A stretch of 64,000 nucleotides of DNA. It comes from a virus. Below the pieces are notes generated by a model. It saw only the letters and a program-made list of their open reading frames with translations, ran no database searches and had not been told where the DNA came from. How positions within the stretch are numbered: position 1 is the first letter of the stretch; each line of letters opens with the position of its first letter. Location of the stretch: IMG/VR virus record IMGVR_UViG_3300033747_000022, positions 124,001 to 188,000 of that record; one strand, 5' to 3'. Positions 39,651 to 47,367 of this stretch are shown here, piece after piece. The position numbers and the translations under genes are program-made.

Positions 39651-40780
39651 AAACATTAATATCATGTTATAATTATAAATATATTAGCACCTTTAAGCTA
39701 AAGAGGGTGATAAAAATTACTAAAAAAATTATTTTTTCTACAAAACAAATTAATGAAATGAAAAATCTTTATAATGATGGTTTAAGTCATAAAGATATAG
39801 GAAAATATTTTAATGTAAGTGCTTCAAAAATACAAACGACTTTCAAAGAGTATAATATAAAATCAAGAAATCCAGGAGGTCAACCACAATATAAAATAAA
39901 TCAAAAATATTTTTCTGAAATAAATTCTAAAGAGAAAGCCTATATATTAGGATTATTTTATTCAGATGGAAGCGTATATATTTCAGGAAGAAGTTATGTG
40001 GCCTCTATTGGTTTAAAAGAAGATGATAAAAAACTTCTTTTAGATGTAAAAAATGAAGTTGGTTATGCAGGTCCATTATATTACATTAAACCAAGAAAGG
40101 ATAGATATAGTAATATTGGACAATATACTCTGTCTTTTACCAATAAAAAAATATATCAAGACTTAATAAAACTAGGTGTAAAAAACACAAACTCATTACC
40201 AAATATAAAAGAAGAATATATGAATCATTTTATAAGAGGTTACTTTGACGGTGATGGATGTATATCATATTCAATAAGAAATGATAACCATCACAAGAAC
40301 TCTTTAAATTGTGAATTTTATATAATGGGCTATAAAGATATGCTAAATGAAATATCTGATGAGTTTGAAAAAAATGATATATTTATGCAAAAACCAAAAT
40401 TTCATAAATCTGATATGTACAAAATAAGAAAGTCAGGAAGGCTTGCTGTTTTGAAAATTAAAGACTACCTATATAAAGATGCTAATATATATTTAAAGAG
40501 AAAACATGATAAATTTGCCGTTCTAAACAGGAATGTTTAGAATTATTACAGGAGTATTAAGCGGGAAAGCTGAGAAGCCAATCCGAACCGAAGGCTAATT
40601 TTAAAATATTAGTCAGGGGCAACGCATAGAAAATGAAACTTTAATTTGTATTAAAGAATATAATTTTTCCAAGAGACTCCTGTCCTCACAGGTAATGCTG
40701 GTGGGCAAAAGGTATGCTGAACTTGCAGGAAATGAACTGCAAGAACTACATGGTAAAAAACTTGTAGGATAACACAATTG
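39651..40780 (+). mobile_element. group I intron in dnaE carrying a homing endonuclease gene
   Basis: 1130 bases between TDHG and SIHNF codons. The upstream exon ends in T and the intron ends in G, the group I rule. The 3' part (40541-40780) is non-coding and structured: CAATCCGAACCGAAGG resembles the Q element, GTCAGGGGCAACGCAT the R element, and CTTGCAG/CTGCAAG and CCTGT/ACAGG form hairpins. An extended -10 TATAAT at 39668-39673 may give the endonuclease its own promoter. Confidence 0.88.
39716..40540 (+). CDS. LAGLIDADG homing endonuclease encoded in the intron
   Basis: The frame is open from GTG 39707, but that GTG lies in the AGAGGGTG ribosome site. ATT at 39716 is 8 bases from GAGGG and is the better start. 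About 274 aa: an N-terminal HTH (INEMKNLYNDGLSHKDIGKY) and two LAGLIDADG helices (AYILGLFYSDGSV and HFIRGYFDGDGCI). It should cut intron-less dnaE alleles and spread the intron. Confidence 0.88.
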   Translation: MTKKIIFSTKQINEMKNLYNDGLSHKDIGKYFNVSASKIQTTFKEYNIKSRNPGGQPQYKINQKYFSEINSKEKAYILGLFYSDGSVYISGRSYVASIGLKEDDKKLLLDVKNEVGYAGPLYYIKPRKDRYSNIGQYTLSFTNKKIYQDLIKLGVKNTNSLPNIKEEYMNHFIRGYFDGDGCISYSIRNDNHHKNSLNCEFYIMGYKDMLNEISDEFEKNDIFMQKPKFHKSDMYKIRKSGRLAVLKIKDYLYKDANIYLKRKHDKFAVLNRNV

Positions 40781-43700
40781 AGTATCCATAATTTCGTAGA
40801 GCTTTATAAAGCAGCCAAAGAAGAAGAAATTAAACATATATTTGGAATTGAAGTATATGTAGCTAATGACATGCATGATAAAGAAGGTAAAAGACACCAC
40901 CTTATAATCCTTGCTAAAAATAAAAAAGGATTGGATAATATTTTTAAGATGGTGAGTAAGTCAAATACAGAAGGTTTTTATTATAAACCAAGAATAGATT
41001 TTGAAATTTTAAAAAAGCATTCTGAAGGTTTAATAGTGTCCAGCGCATGTTTGGCAGGAGAGATACCAAGAGCCTTAGAGAATAACAACAATGAAAGAGC
41101 AGAAGAAATAGCTCTAAAATATAAAAAACTTTTTGGTGATGATTTCTATATAGAGATTATGGCCAACGATGTATCAGAGCAGTACGTAATGAACTCAAAG
41201 CTTGCAAATTTAGCTAGAAAATTAGATATAGAGCTTGTAGCTACATCAGATATGCACTATCTAGAAAAGGACAGTATAGAAGCTCATGACGTTATGCTCT
41301 GCATTCAAACAGGGGCAAAGGTTGAAGATAATGACAGATTTAGATTTCATGGAGACTCATACTACTTTAAAGGTGAGGATGAAATAAAAAGTCAGCTTTT
41401 TGCAAAAAGTGTAGAGTCTGATTTTATAGATGCCAGAGATAGTGCAGTTGAGAATACAGTAAAAATTGCCGATAAATGTGATACAGTCGAGCTTGATTTA
41501 GGTAATTTACTCCTTCCTAAGTTCGAAGTTCCTGAAGGTTATACACTTGAGTCATACCTTGAAGAAAGGGCCTTTAAGAAGCTTTTTGAGTTGGCTGTAG
41601 AAAAAGACATTGATATGGATAAATACGCCAGACGGCTTGATACGGAGCTTGAGGTTATAAATATGAAGGGATATCCTGCCTACTTTTTAATTGTTGAAGA
41701 TTATGTTCAGTGGGCTAAAGATAATAACATCATTGTTGGTCCTGGTCGAGGGTCTGCAGCAGGCTCACTTCTATCTTATCTTTTAGGTATTACAGCTTTG
41801 GACCCTGTTAAATATGGATTGTTATTTGAAAGATTCTTAAATCCTGAAAGAACTGCTATGCCTGATATTGATATAGATTTTGGAAATAGAGGAAAAGTTA
41901 TCCAGTATGTAATCGACAAATACGGAGAAGAAAATGTAGCAAGTATCTGTAACTTTGGTACACTAGGTGCTAAATCAGCTGTTAAAGATGTAGGCCGAGT
42001 ATTAGGATATGATTACAATCTAATGAATAAAGAGATATCAAAGGCATTTCCCGATACCCCAGGTATTTCAATCAAGGAAGCACTGGAAGAAAGTAAAGAA
42101 CTTAAGATGTATGCTGAACAGTATCCAAAACTATTCGATATAGCTCAAAAGCTAGAAGGTAAGCCTAGACAGTTAGGTACACATGCCTCAGCAGTTGTTA
42201 TTACTCCAGAGCCTGTTGATGATTACACACCTTTAGCACGAACCAAAAACAGCCAGACTGGTGAGATAACATATGTAACTCAGACAGAGATGCACGATAG
42301 CGAAGATTTAGGTTTGCTCAAGATGGATTTCTTAGGGCTAAAGACTGTTGTTATCATAGGTGAGGCTATTAAGTTTATCAAGAACAGAAAAGATTATGAT
42401 AGCTTAGAGTATAAACCTACTGTTAAAAATATTTGGGATTTACCCCTTGATGATGAAGATGTATATAAGAACATCTATCAGAAGGCAGATACCAATGGAG
42501 TCTTTCAGGTTGAATCACAGCTTTTTAAAAGGCTGTTAAAGAAAATGAGGCCGACAAAATTCGAGCACATCATCGCTATTTTAGCTCTCGGTCGTCCTGG
42601 ACCATTAGAAGCTGGTATCGTAGAAAAGTTTTTTGACAGAATGCACGGTAATGAAAAAGTAGAATATCCACACCCCGACCTTGAAGAAGACCTTAAAGAA
42701 ACTTACGGATTTATGGCGTATCAGGAGCAAGTTATGGCTGCTGCTAGAAGGCTTGCAGGATTCAGTTTGGGAGAGGCAGATATATTAAGGCGTGGAATGG
42801 GAAAAAAGAAAATAAAAGTATTAGAAAAAATGAAAGTTAAGTTTAAAGCAGGAGCTAAAGAAAATGGCCACACAGAAGAATTTGCTGATGAAATGTTTAG
42901 ATTAATCGAATATTTTGCCGGCTATGGCTTTAATAAATCACATTCTGCTTGCTATGCATTAATATCTTATGCCACTGCTTACCTTAAATACCATTTTCCG
43001 GCAGAGTTCTATGCAGCTATCATGAGTGTTGAAGCAGCAAAGAGTGGCTCTGACAGCTCGATTACGGACTATTTCTCGGACTGCTATAAAAAGAAGATAG
43101 ATATACTACCTCCTGACATTAACGAGTCAGAAGGGCGCTTTACAGCTGTTAACGGGAAGATAAGACTGGGTTTAAATGCGATTGATGGTTTAGGTAAAAA
43201 AGCAAGCACCGAAATAATGAATCAAAGACCGTTTAAAGACCTAGATGATATGTACCAGAAGGTTGATACAAGAGTTGTTAATAAGACAGCTTTTGAATCT
43301 TTAATTAAAGCTGGGGCAATGGATTCATTTGATAAGAATCGAAAACAACTGCTTGCTGACTACAAAACTATTAAAGAGTTCGGTCAGATGAGACAGTCAC
43401 TATTTGACGCTTTTAAAACTGAGGAAGGTAAGGGAGTCTTTGACGAACCAGAACCCACAAAAGAAGAAATTATTGAATTCGAAATGGGCACAATCGGTTT
43501 ATCTTTAACCTATCCTTCTGAATGGGATTTTGCTAAAAGTGGAGAGGTCTTAGAGGTAGAAGGTATAATTACAGAATCTAAAGAGGTTAAAACCAGAAAG
43601 TCAAATAAGCTGATGGCTTTTGCAAAAGTTAAGACAGATAAAAATAAAATTAAACTTGTAGTTTTTCCAGATACCTACAGAGCAAACCACGACTTATTCC

Positions 43701-43807
43701 AAAAAGGTTTTAAGCTAAAGCTTGAAGGTAAAAAAGATAAAAGTAATGCAATGCTGGTTGATAAAGTTAAACTGATTGAAGGAGATTTCTTCAAAAAGGC
43801 TAATTAA
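40781..43807 (+). CDS. dnaE: DNA polymerase III alpha subunit, exon 2
   Basis: 1008 codons. Rest of the PHP domain (ELVATSDMHYL), then the C-family polymerase core: VGPGRGSAAGSLLSYLLGI, TAMPDIDIDF with the catalytic Asp pair, QLGTHASAVVITP, MAYQEQVM and GYGFNKSHSACYALISY; helix-hairpin-helix and OB-like parts follow. It works with the phage clamp. Somewhat shorter than host DnaE. A TTG directly at 40778 belongs to the intron end and is not a start. Confidence 0.94.
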   Translation, partial: SIHNFVELYKAAKEEEIKHIFGIEVYVANDMHDKEGKRHHLIILAKNKKGLDNIFKMVSKSNTEGFYYKPRIDFEILKKHSEGLIVSSACLAGEIPRALENNNNERAEEIALKYKKLFGDDFYIEIMANDVSEQYVMNSKLANLARKLDIELVATSDMHYLEKDSIEAHDVMLCIQTGAKVEDNDRFRFHGDSYYFKGEDEIKSQLFAKSVESDFIDARDSAVENTVKIADKCDTVELDLGNLLLPKFEVPEGYTLESYLEERAFKKLFELAVEKDIDMDKYARRLDTELEVINMKGYPAYFLIVEDYVQWAKDNNIIVGPGRGSAAGSLLSYLLGITALDPVKYGLLFERFLNPERTAMPDIDIDFGNRGKVIQYVIDKYGEENVASICNFGTLGAKSAVKDVGRVLGYDYNLMNKEISKAFPDTPGISIKEALEESKELKMYAEQYPKLFDIAQKLEGKPRQLGTHASAVVITPEPVDDYTPLARTKNSQTGEITYVTQTEMHDSEDLGLLKMDFLGLKTVVIIGEAIKFIKNRKDYDSLEYKPTVKNIWDLPLDDEDVYKNIYQKADTNGVFQVESQLFKRLLKKMRPTKFEHIIAILALGRPGPLEAGIVEKFFDRMHGNEKVEYPHPDLEEDLKETYGFMAYQEQVMAAARRLAGFSLGEADILRRGMGKKKIKVLEKMKVKFKAGAKENGHTEEFADEMFRLIEYFAGYGFNKSHSACYALISYATAYLKYHFPAEFYAAIMSVEAAKSGSDSSITDYFSDCYKKKIDILPPDINESEGRFTAVNGKIRLGLNAIDGLGKKASTEIMNQRPFKDLDDMYQKVDTRVVNKTAFESLIKAGAMDSFDKNRKQLLADYKTIKEFGQMRQSLFDAFKTEEGKGVFDEPEPTKEEIIEFEMGTIGLSLTYPSEWDFAKSGEVLEVEGIITESKEVKTRKSNKLMAFAKVKTDKNKIKLVVFPDTYRANHDLFQKGFKLKLEGKKDKSNAMLVDKVKLIEGDFFKKAN

Positions 43808-43828
43808 AATATTAAGGAGGAGATAAAA

Positions 43829-44110
43829 ATGATTGAAGCAACTATGTTTCTTTATGGAAAACCAGACTGGGATATGAAACTTGAAAATCCAAACCACGAA
43901 GAGATAAGAGAAACAGGAAAGGCCATAAATGACCGACTTGATAAAGTAGCTAAAAATGTAGAAATTTTAAAAGGAACCGAATTTGAAGTATATGGAACTC
44001 TTTACGAAATAAATATATCCACTCCAGATGATATGACAGAAGAAGATATAATAAGCAGATTTAAAAAACTCAATTTAAACATGGATGTGATTCATATTCA
44101 TGAAATGTAA
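43829..44110 (+). CDS. hypothetical protein (93 aa)
   Basis: AAGGAGGAG before ATG. Compact alpha/beta pattern (EATMFLYGKPDWDM, EFEVYGTLYEINIS, LNLNMDVIHIHEM). Lies between the polymerase and recJ genes, so possibly a replication accessory. No family recognised. Confidence 0.75.
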   Translation: MIEATMFLYGKPDWDMKLENPNHEEIRETGKAINDRLDKVAKNVEILKGTEFEVYGTLYEINISTPDDMTEEDIISRFKKLNLNMDVIHIHEM

Positions 44111-44125
44111 AGGAAGGTGGTAAGT

Positions 44126-45733
44126 TTGAGCAAATTAAAAGTAGAAGATATACAAAAAAAACTAAATATAAATAAAATAGTAGCAGAGCTAATGGTGGAT
44201 AGAGGTCTTGATAACGAGAAAGATTTAGACCTCTTTCTCAACGGCTCTTTAGAAGACCTGCACGAACCAGAAAAGATACCAAACATTAAAGATTTTGCAG
44301 ATAAAGTAAAAGAGTATGCCTTCTTTTCAAAGATTGCAATCTATTCAGATTATGATGCTGATGGAGTTTCATCTGCTTATATACTGAGAACTGCACTAAA
44401 AAAGCTGTCAAACAATGCTAAGGTGGATGTCTTTTTTGCTAATAGGTTTAAAGATGGTTATGGCTTATCAAAAAGGTCAATAGATATAATGAATCATCAG
44501 GGGGCTAAGTTAATAATTACTTTAGATTGCGGTATATCTAATCAGGCTGAAATAGATTATGCACGCTCTTTGGGAATGGAAGTAGTTGTTATCGACCACC
44601 ACGAAAGTGATGATGGTGTTGATGCTCCCTTTATAGATTTAAAAGCAAACTCGGGAGATTATCCCTTCGCTGAACTGTGTGGAGCTGGAGCAGCTTGGAA
44701 GTTTTCTCAGTACCTTTTAGATGATTTATTCTTAGATGTAATCGACATAGCAGCAGTTGCTACAGTAGCTGATGTTGTACCTTTAGTTGATGAAAACAGA
44801 ATTATCGTCAGAGAAGGCCTAAAGCGTATGAGAAAGGGTATAATGAATTCCGGCCTAAAAAATATACTTGAAGTTAACGAGGTTGATGAAACAAAACTTT
44901 CAGCAACTGACATAGGCTTTAAGATAGGCCCACTAATCAACGCTACTGGAAGACTTAAAACCGCTCGACCAGCATACGATATTTTATATACTGACAATGA
45001 ATATCAACGTTCTGAATTAGCTGATGAGCTTTATAGAAAAAACGTTCAAAGAAAAGACATCACTAAAAAGATATTGGATGAAATGAAAAATGATATCGAT
45101 GATAGTGATAAAGTAATAGTTTGTAATGGCAATATACCACAGGGCATAGTTGGACTTATTTCAGGAAGAATATCATCTTCTTTTGAGAAGCCATCAATAG
45201 TTGTTGATAGAAAGAGTGGTAAGGGTTCAGGCAGAAGCATAGAGCCGTTTAATCTTTACGAAAATTTAAAAGTCTGCTTAGAAGAAGAACTCTTAAATTC
45301 TGCAGGTGGACACTCGATGGCTGCAGGCTTAAATGTATCAATGAACAAATTTGACGACTTTAGCTTAAGGTTAAATGAGCTTGCTGAAAGTGTAGATTTA
45401 ATGCCAGTAACATATGACAAGGAAATAGATATAAGTGAGGTTTCAGAAGAGCTACTATACGACCTTGAGATTTTAGAACCATGTGGAGAAGGAAACAGGA
45501 AGCCAGTATTCTATTCAAAAGATGTTGATATAACTTCAGTCTGGGTTCTGCCAGGAAATGAACATGTTAAATTTAAAGCTGGTGGGGTTGAAGCTATAGC
45601 TTTTAGGCAGGCTGATATGGAAAGAACCTTGAGAGAGGGTAAAGTTAATCTGACATATACAGTTGGCTGGAATGAGTATAGAGGCAGAAAGTCACTGCAA
45701 ATAATAGTTGAAAAGATAAATCCTTTTAAGTAA
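44126..45733 (+). CDS. recJ: RecJ-like single-strand 5'-3' exonuclease (DHH family)
   Basis: TTG 44126 preferred over GTG 44117, which lies in the GGAAGGTGG site. 535 aa. DHH motifs: IAIYSDYDADGVSSAYIL, LIITLDCGISNQAE, VVVIDHHESDD and AAVATVADVVPL, then DHHA1 with SAGGHSMAAGLNVS, then an OB-type end (EPCGEGNRKPVFYS). It degrades single strands from 5' ends, feeding recombination, and matches cellular RecJ in length and order. Confidence 0.93.
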   Translation: MSKLKVEDIQKKLNINKIVAELMVDRGLDNEKDLDLFLNGSLEDLHEPEKIPNIKDFADKVKEYAFFSKIAIYSDYDADGVSSAYILRTALKKLSNNAKVDVFFANRFKDGYGLSKRSIDIMNHQGAKLIITLDCGISNQAEIDYARSLGMEVVVIDHHESDDGVDAPFIDLKANSGDYPFAELCGAGAAWKFSQYLLDDLFLDVIDIAAVATVADVVPLVDENRIIVREGLKRMRKGIMNSGLKNILEVNEVDETKLSATDIGFKIGPLINATGRLKTARPAYDILYTDNEYQRSELADELYRKNVQRKDITKKILDEMKNDIDDSDKVIVCNGNIPQGIVGLISGRISSSFEKPSIVVDRKSGKGSGRSIEPFNLYENLKVCLEEELLNSAGGHSMAAGLNVSMNKFDDFSLRLNELAESVDLMPVTYDKEIDISEVSEELLYDLEILEPCGEGNRKPVFYSKDVDITSVWVLPGNEHVKFKAGGVEAIAFRQADMERTLREGKVNLTYTVGWNEYRGRKSLQIIVEKINPFK

Positions 45734-45759
45734 TAATTATAGTTTATAAGGAGGTAAAA

Positions 45760-46182
45760 ATGTTTAAAAAATTATTGAATCTTTTTAAGAAAAATTCTTC
45801 CTTAGTTTCTGGAAATAACAATACAGTCGCCGGCAGAGATATAAACTCTGTTGGCGATAACAATTTAAAAAGCAAAGTTGTTATAAATGGAAGAATGTAT
45901 GAAGGTAACAATATTAGCATTTCAAATGGTGAGGTTCGTGTTGATGGCAGCAAAGTAGATGATATTGATGATGATATAAAATGTCTAAAAATAAACGGAG
46001 ATATAAACGGCAATTTAACTACTGACCTTGCTGTAAACTGCAACAATGTCGATGGAGATATAAGTTCTCACGGAAGTATTAACTGTGACGACGTTTTTGG
46101 AAGTGTATACTCTAAAGGCAGTGTAAATTGTGAAGATGTTAATGGTGATATTACAGCAAATGGAAGTGTAAATACTATATAA
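45760..46182 (+). CDS. beta-solenoid repeat protein (bactofilin-like, 140 aa)
   Basis: ATAAGGAGG before ATG. After a short basic helix, the chain is built from short strands with turns: INGDINGNL, VDGDISSHGSINC, VFGSVYSKGSVNC, VNGDITANGSVN, each about 16-18 residues, with a conserved Cys per turn. This is the pattern of a small right-handed beta-solenoid, as in bactofilins. Function unknown; it could polymerise. Confidence 0.75.
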   Translation: MFKKLLNLFKKNSSLVSGNNNTVAGRDINSVGDNNLKSKVVINGRMYEGNNISISNGEVRVDGSKVDDIDDDIKCLKINGDINGNLTTDLAVNCNNVDGDISSHGSINCDDVFGSVYSKGSVNCEDVNGDITANGSVNTI

Positions 46183-46186
46183 GGTT

Positions 46187-46214
46187 GAGAAGGCATTTCG
46201 CCTTCTCTTTTTTT
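46187..46214 (+). terminator. intrinsic terminator
   Basis: GAGAAGGC-ATTTC-GCCTTCTC followed by seven T. Confidence 0.9.
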
Positions 46215-46224
46215 ATGTTATAAT
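46196..46224 (+). promoter_or_regulatory. probable promoter overlapping the terminator
   Basis: Perfect TATAAT with extended TGT (46216-46224); the -35 (TTTCGC) is poor and lies within the terminator stem. AAAGGAGG of the next gene follows. Confidence 0.5.
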
Positions 46225-46244
46225 ATGGTAAAAGGAGGATTAAA

Positions 46245-46643
46245 ATGACTAATGCTGAGGCTATGAAAGATTTGAGAGATAGAAGAAGAGAAAATGGTCT
46301 ATGTACCCGGTGTGGGAAGGTAGTAGAGGACAATAGATATAGGATATGTTCTGAGTGCAGAAAATATTTAAATTTTTATAAAAGGTATGAAGTTCCTCCA
46401 GCCAGAGAAAAAACCTTGATTAGTCGCTCTCCAGTAAATGAAATAAAAAATGAAAAGCTTTATCAGGCCATGGTTAATAAAAGCCTTTCAACTAAAAAGC
46501 TTTCTAATAAAATAACAGCAACTCAAAGGACTGTTCAGCACTGGCTTTTTGATGGAACCGAACCCCGTAAATCAAACAAGATAGAAGTTAATAGTTTTTT
46601 TGAAAAAGATATATTTGAAATAAAGGAGGTAAAAAATGATTAA
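46245..46643 (+). CDS. zinc-finger HTH regulator (132 aa)
   Basis: N-terminal CTRCGKVVEDNRYRICSEC zinc knuckle and a C-terminal Cro/C1-like HTH (SLSTKKLSNKITATQRTVQHW). A DNA-binding regulator placed just before the replicon control region, so possibly involved in its control. Confidence 0.78.
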   Translation: MTNAEAMKDLRDRRRENGLCTRCGKVVEDNRYRICSECRKYLNFYKRYEVPPAREKTLISRSPVNEIKNEKLYQAMVNKSLSTKKLSNKITATQRTVQHWLFDGTEPRKSNKIEVNSFFEKDIFEIKEVKND

Positions 46644-46860
46644 AACTTTAAAAGAAGATAATGGAGACTGGACTGTATATGATGATGAATCAATGATTGC
46701 TGCTACCATATCAATAATAAATGAATATTCTATAATTCCAGAAGATGAAAAGACTAGAAAATACAGGGTTGATATGAGCGGAAAAACAGTAAGAACATAT
46801 ATAAAAAACTTCAACGATGCTGTGTCTGCAGCCGCTGAAGCTATAAGAGATAAAAAGTAA
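46636..46860 (+). CDS. hypothetical protein (74 aa)
   Basis: AAAGGAGGT 6 bases before ATG, 8-base overlap with the regulator gene. Short alpha/beta protein with a C-terminal helix DAVSAAAEAIRDKK. Unknown. Confidence 0.7.
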   Translation: MIKTLKEDNGDWTVYDDESMIAATISIINEYSIIPEDEKTRKYRVDMSGKTVRTYIKNFNDAVSAAAEAIRDKK

Positions 46861-46866
46861 AATTAT

Positions 46867-46895
46867 TTGCACATTAATATTAAATGTGTTATAGT
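46867..46895 (+). promoter_or_regulatory. sense promoter of the initiator operon
   Basis: TTGCAC, 17 bases, TATAGT with extended TGT. Predicted start near 46902, giving a leader of about 295 bases before the first ATG (47197). Confidence 0.75.
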
Positions 46896-46950
46896 TAAAT
46901 TATAAAATATGTAGTATGTAGAGTGATACTTATCAAACTAAAATTAAAAC

Positions 46951-47048
46951 AAAAAAAATAGGAGCGACCCACCAAGTCACTCCAGCAAACAAAAATAAAC
47001 TAAAACAAACAGAAAAAACAAAAATAACCATTTAATTGTTTAATTCTT
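46951..47048 (-). ncRNA. putative antisense RNA to the initiator leader
   Basis: Minus strand, about 98 bases from the promoter at 47055-47084. It ends in a terminator: GGAGTGAC, loop TTGGTGG, GTCGCTCC, then TA and eight T. The stem has a G-U pair when read on this strand but a C-A mismatch when read on the plus strand, so the minus strand is the functional one. The loop contains UUGG, a YUNR U-turn motif as in plasmid copy-control RNAs. It is fully complementary to the sense leader of the initiator operon. Confidence 0.72.
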
Positions 47049-47054
47049 GGATTA

Positions 47055-47084
47055 ATAATAACACATATAGATAATATTAGTCAA
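47055..47084 (-). promoter_or_regulatory. antisense promoter
   Basis: Minus strand TTGACT, 18 bases, TATTAT with extended TGT, pointing towards the sense promoter. Confidence 0.7.
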
Positions 47085-47196
47085 GGGTTATTTAAAAGTT
47101 TTTCCTATTCTCGCCCACTGTTTGCTGGATACTTGCCAAGACTCTAGCAGCAGTGGGCTTTATTATGCTCCGAAAACAAAAGGAGATGTAGACGAA

Positions 47197-47367
47197 ATGA
47201 ATAAAAAGAAAAGAGAAAGCTTAAAAAAAGCAATGGAGATTTATAAGAATAAGGAAAAACAAAAACCAAAAGGGTACATAGAGACTAACATCAGAATAAA
47301 GCATAGTATTTCAGAAAAACAATATGAGAAATTATTAGACTACCTATTATATGGAGGTGTTTTATAG
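47197..47367 (+). CDS. small basic protein (56 aa)
   Basis: ATG behind AAAGGAGATG at the end of the leader. 56 residues, Lys-rich start (MNKKKRESLKKAMEIYKN). It overlaps the initiator start by one base (TAGTG), so it may act as a leader peptide coupling initiator translation, or as a small DNA-binding partner. Confidence 0.72.
   Translation: MNKKKRESLKKAMEIYKNKEKQKPKGYIETNIRIKHSISEKQYEKLLDYLLYGGVL

Larger units (their letters stand above)
46921..47196 (+). promoter_or_regulatory. structured leader of the initiator operon with alternative pairings
   Basis: Non-coding, over 250 bases. Complementary parts: GAGTGA (46921-46926) with TCACTC (46977-46982); CCAGCAAAC (46982-46990) with GTTTGCTGG (47120-47128), nine perfect pairs; and a hairpin GCCCACTG (47113-47120)/CAGTGGGC (47151-47158) followed by TTTATT. 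The layout fits transcriptional attenuation: the antisense RNA would occupy CCAGCAAAC and favour the last hairpin. Confidence 0.65.

Noticed and set aside
40613-40900. 95-aa minus-strand frame across the intron end and exon 2
   Set aside because: It crosses the splice site of dnaE and overlaps conserved PHP-domain codons; antisense shadow.
46983-47060. DnaA boxes near the initiator leader (TGTGTTATA, ATAACACA)
   Set aside because: None matches TTATNCACA well enough; the sequences are better explained as extended -10 elements on both strands.
47113-47158. tRNA-like cloverleaf (GCCCACTG...CAGTGGGC)
   Set aside because: The arms enclose only 30 bases, there is no T-loop (TTCRA) and no anticodon stem; it fits an attenuator hairpin better.
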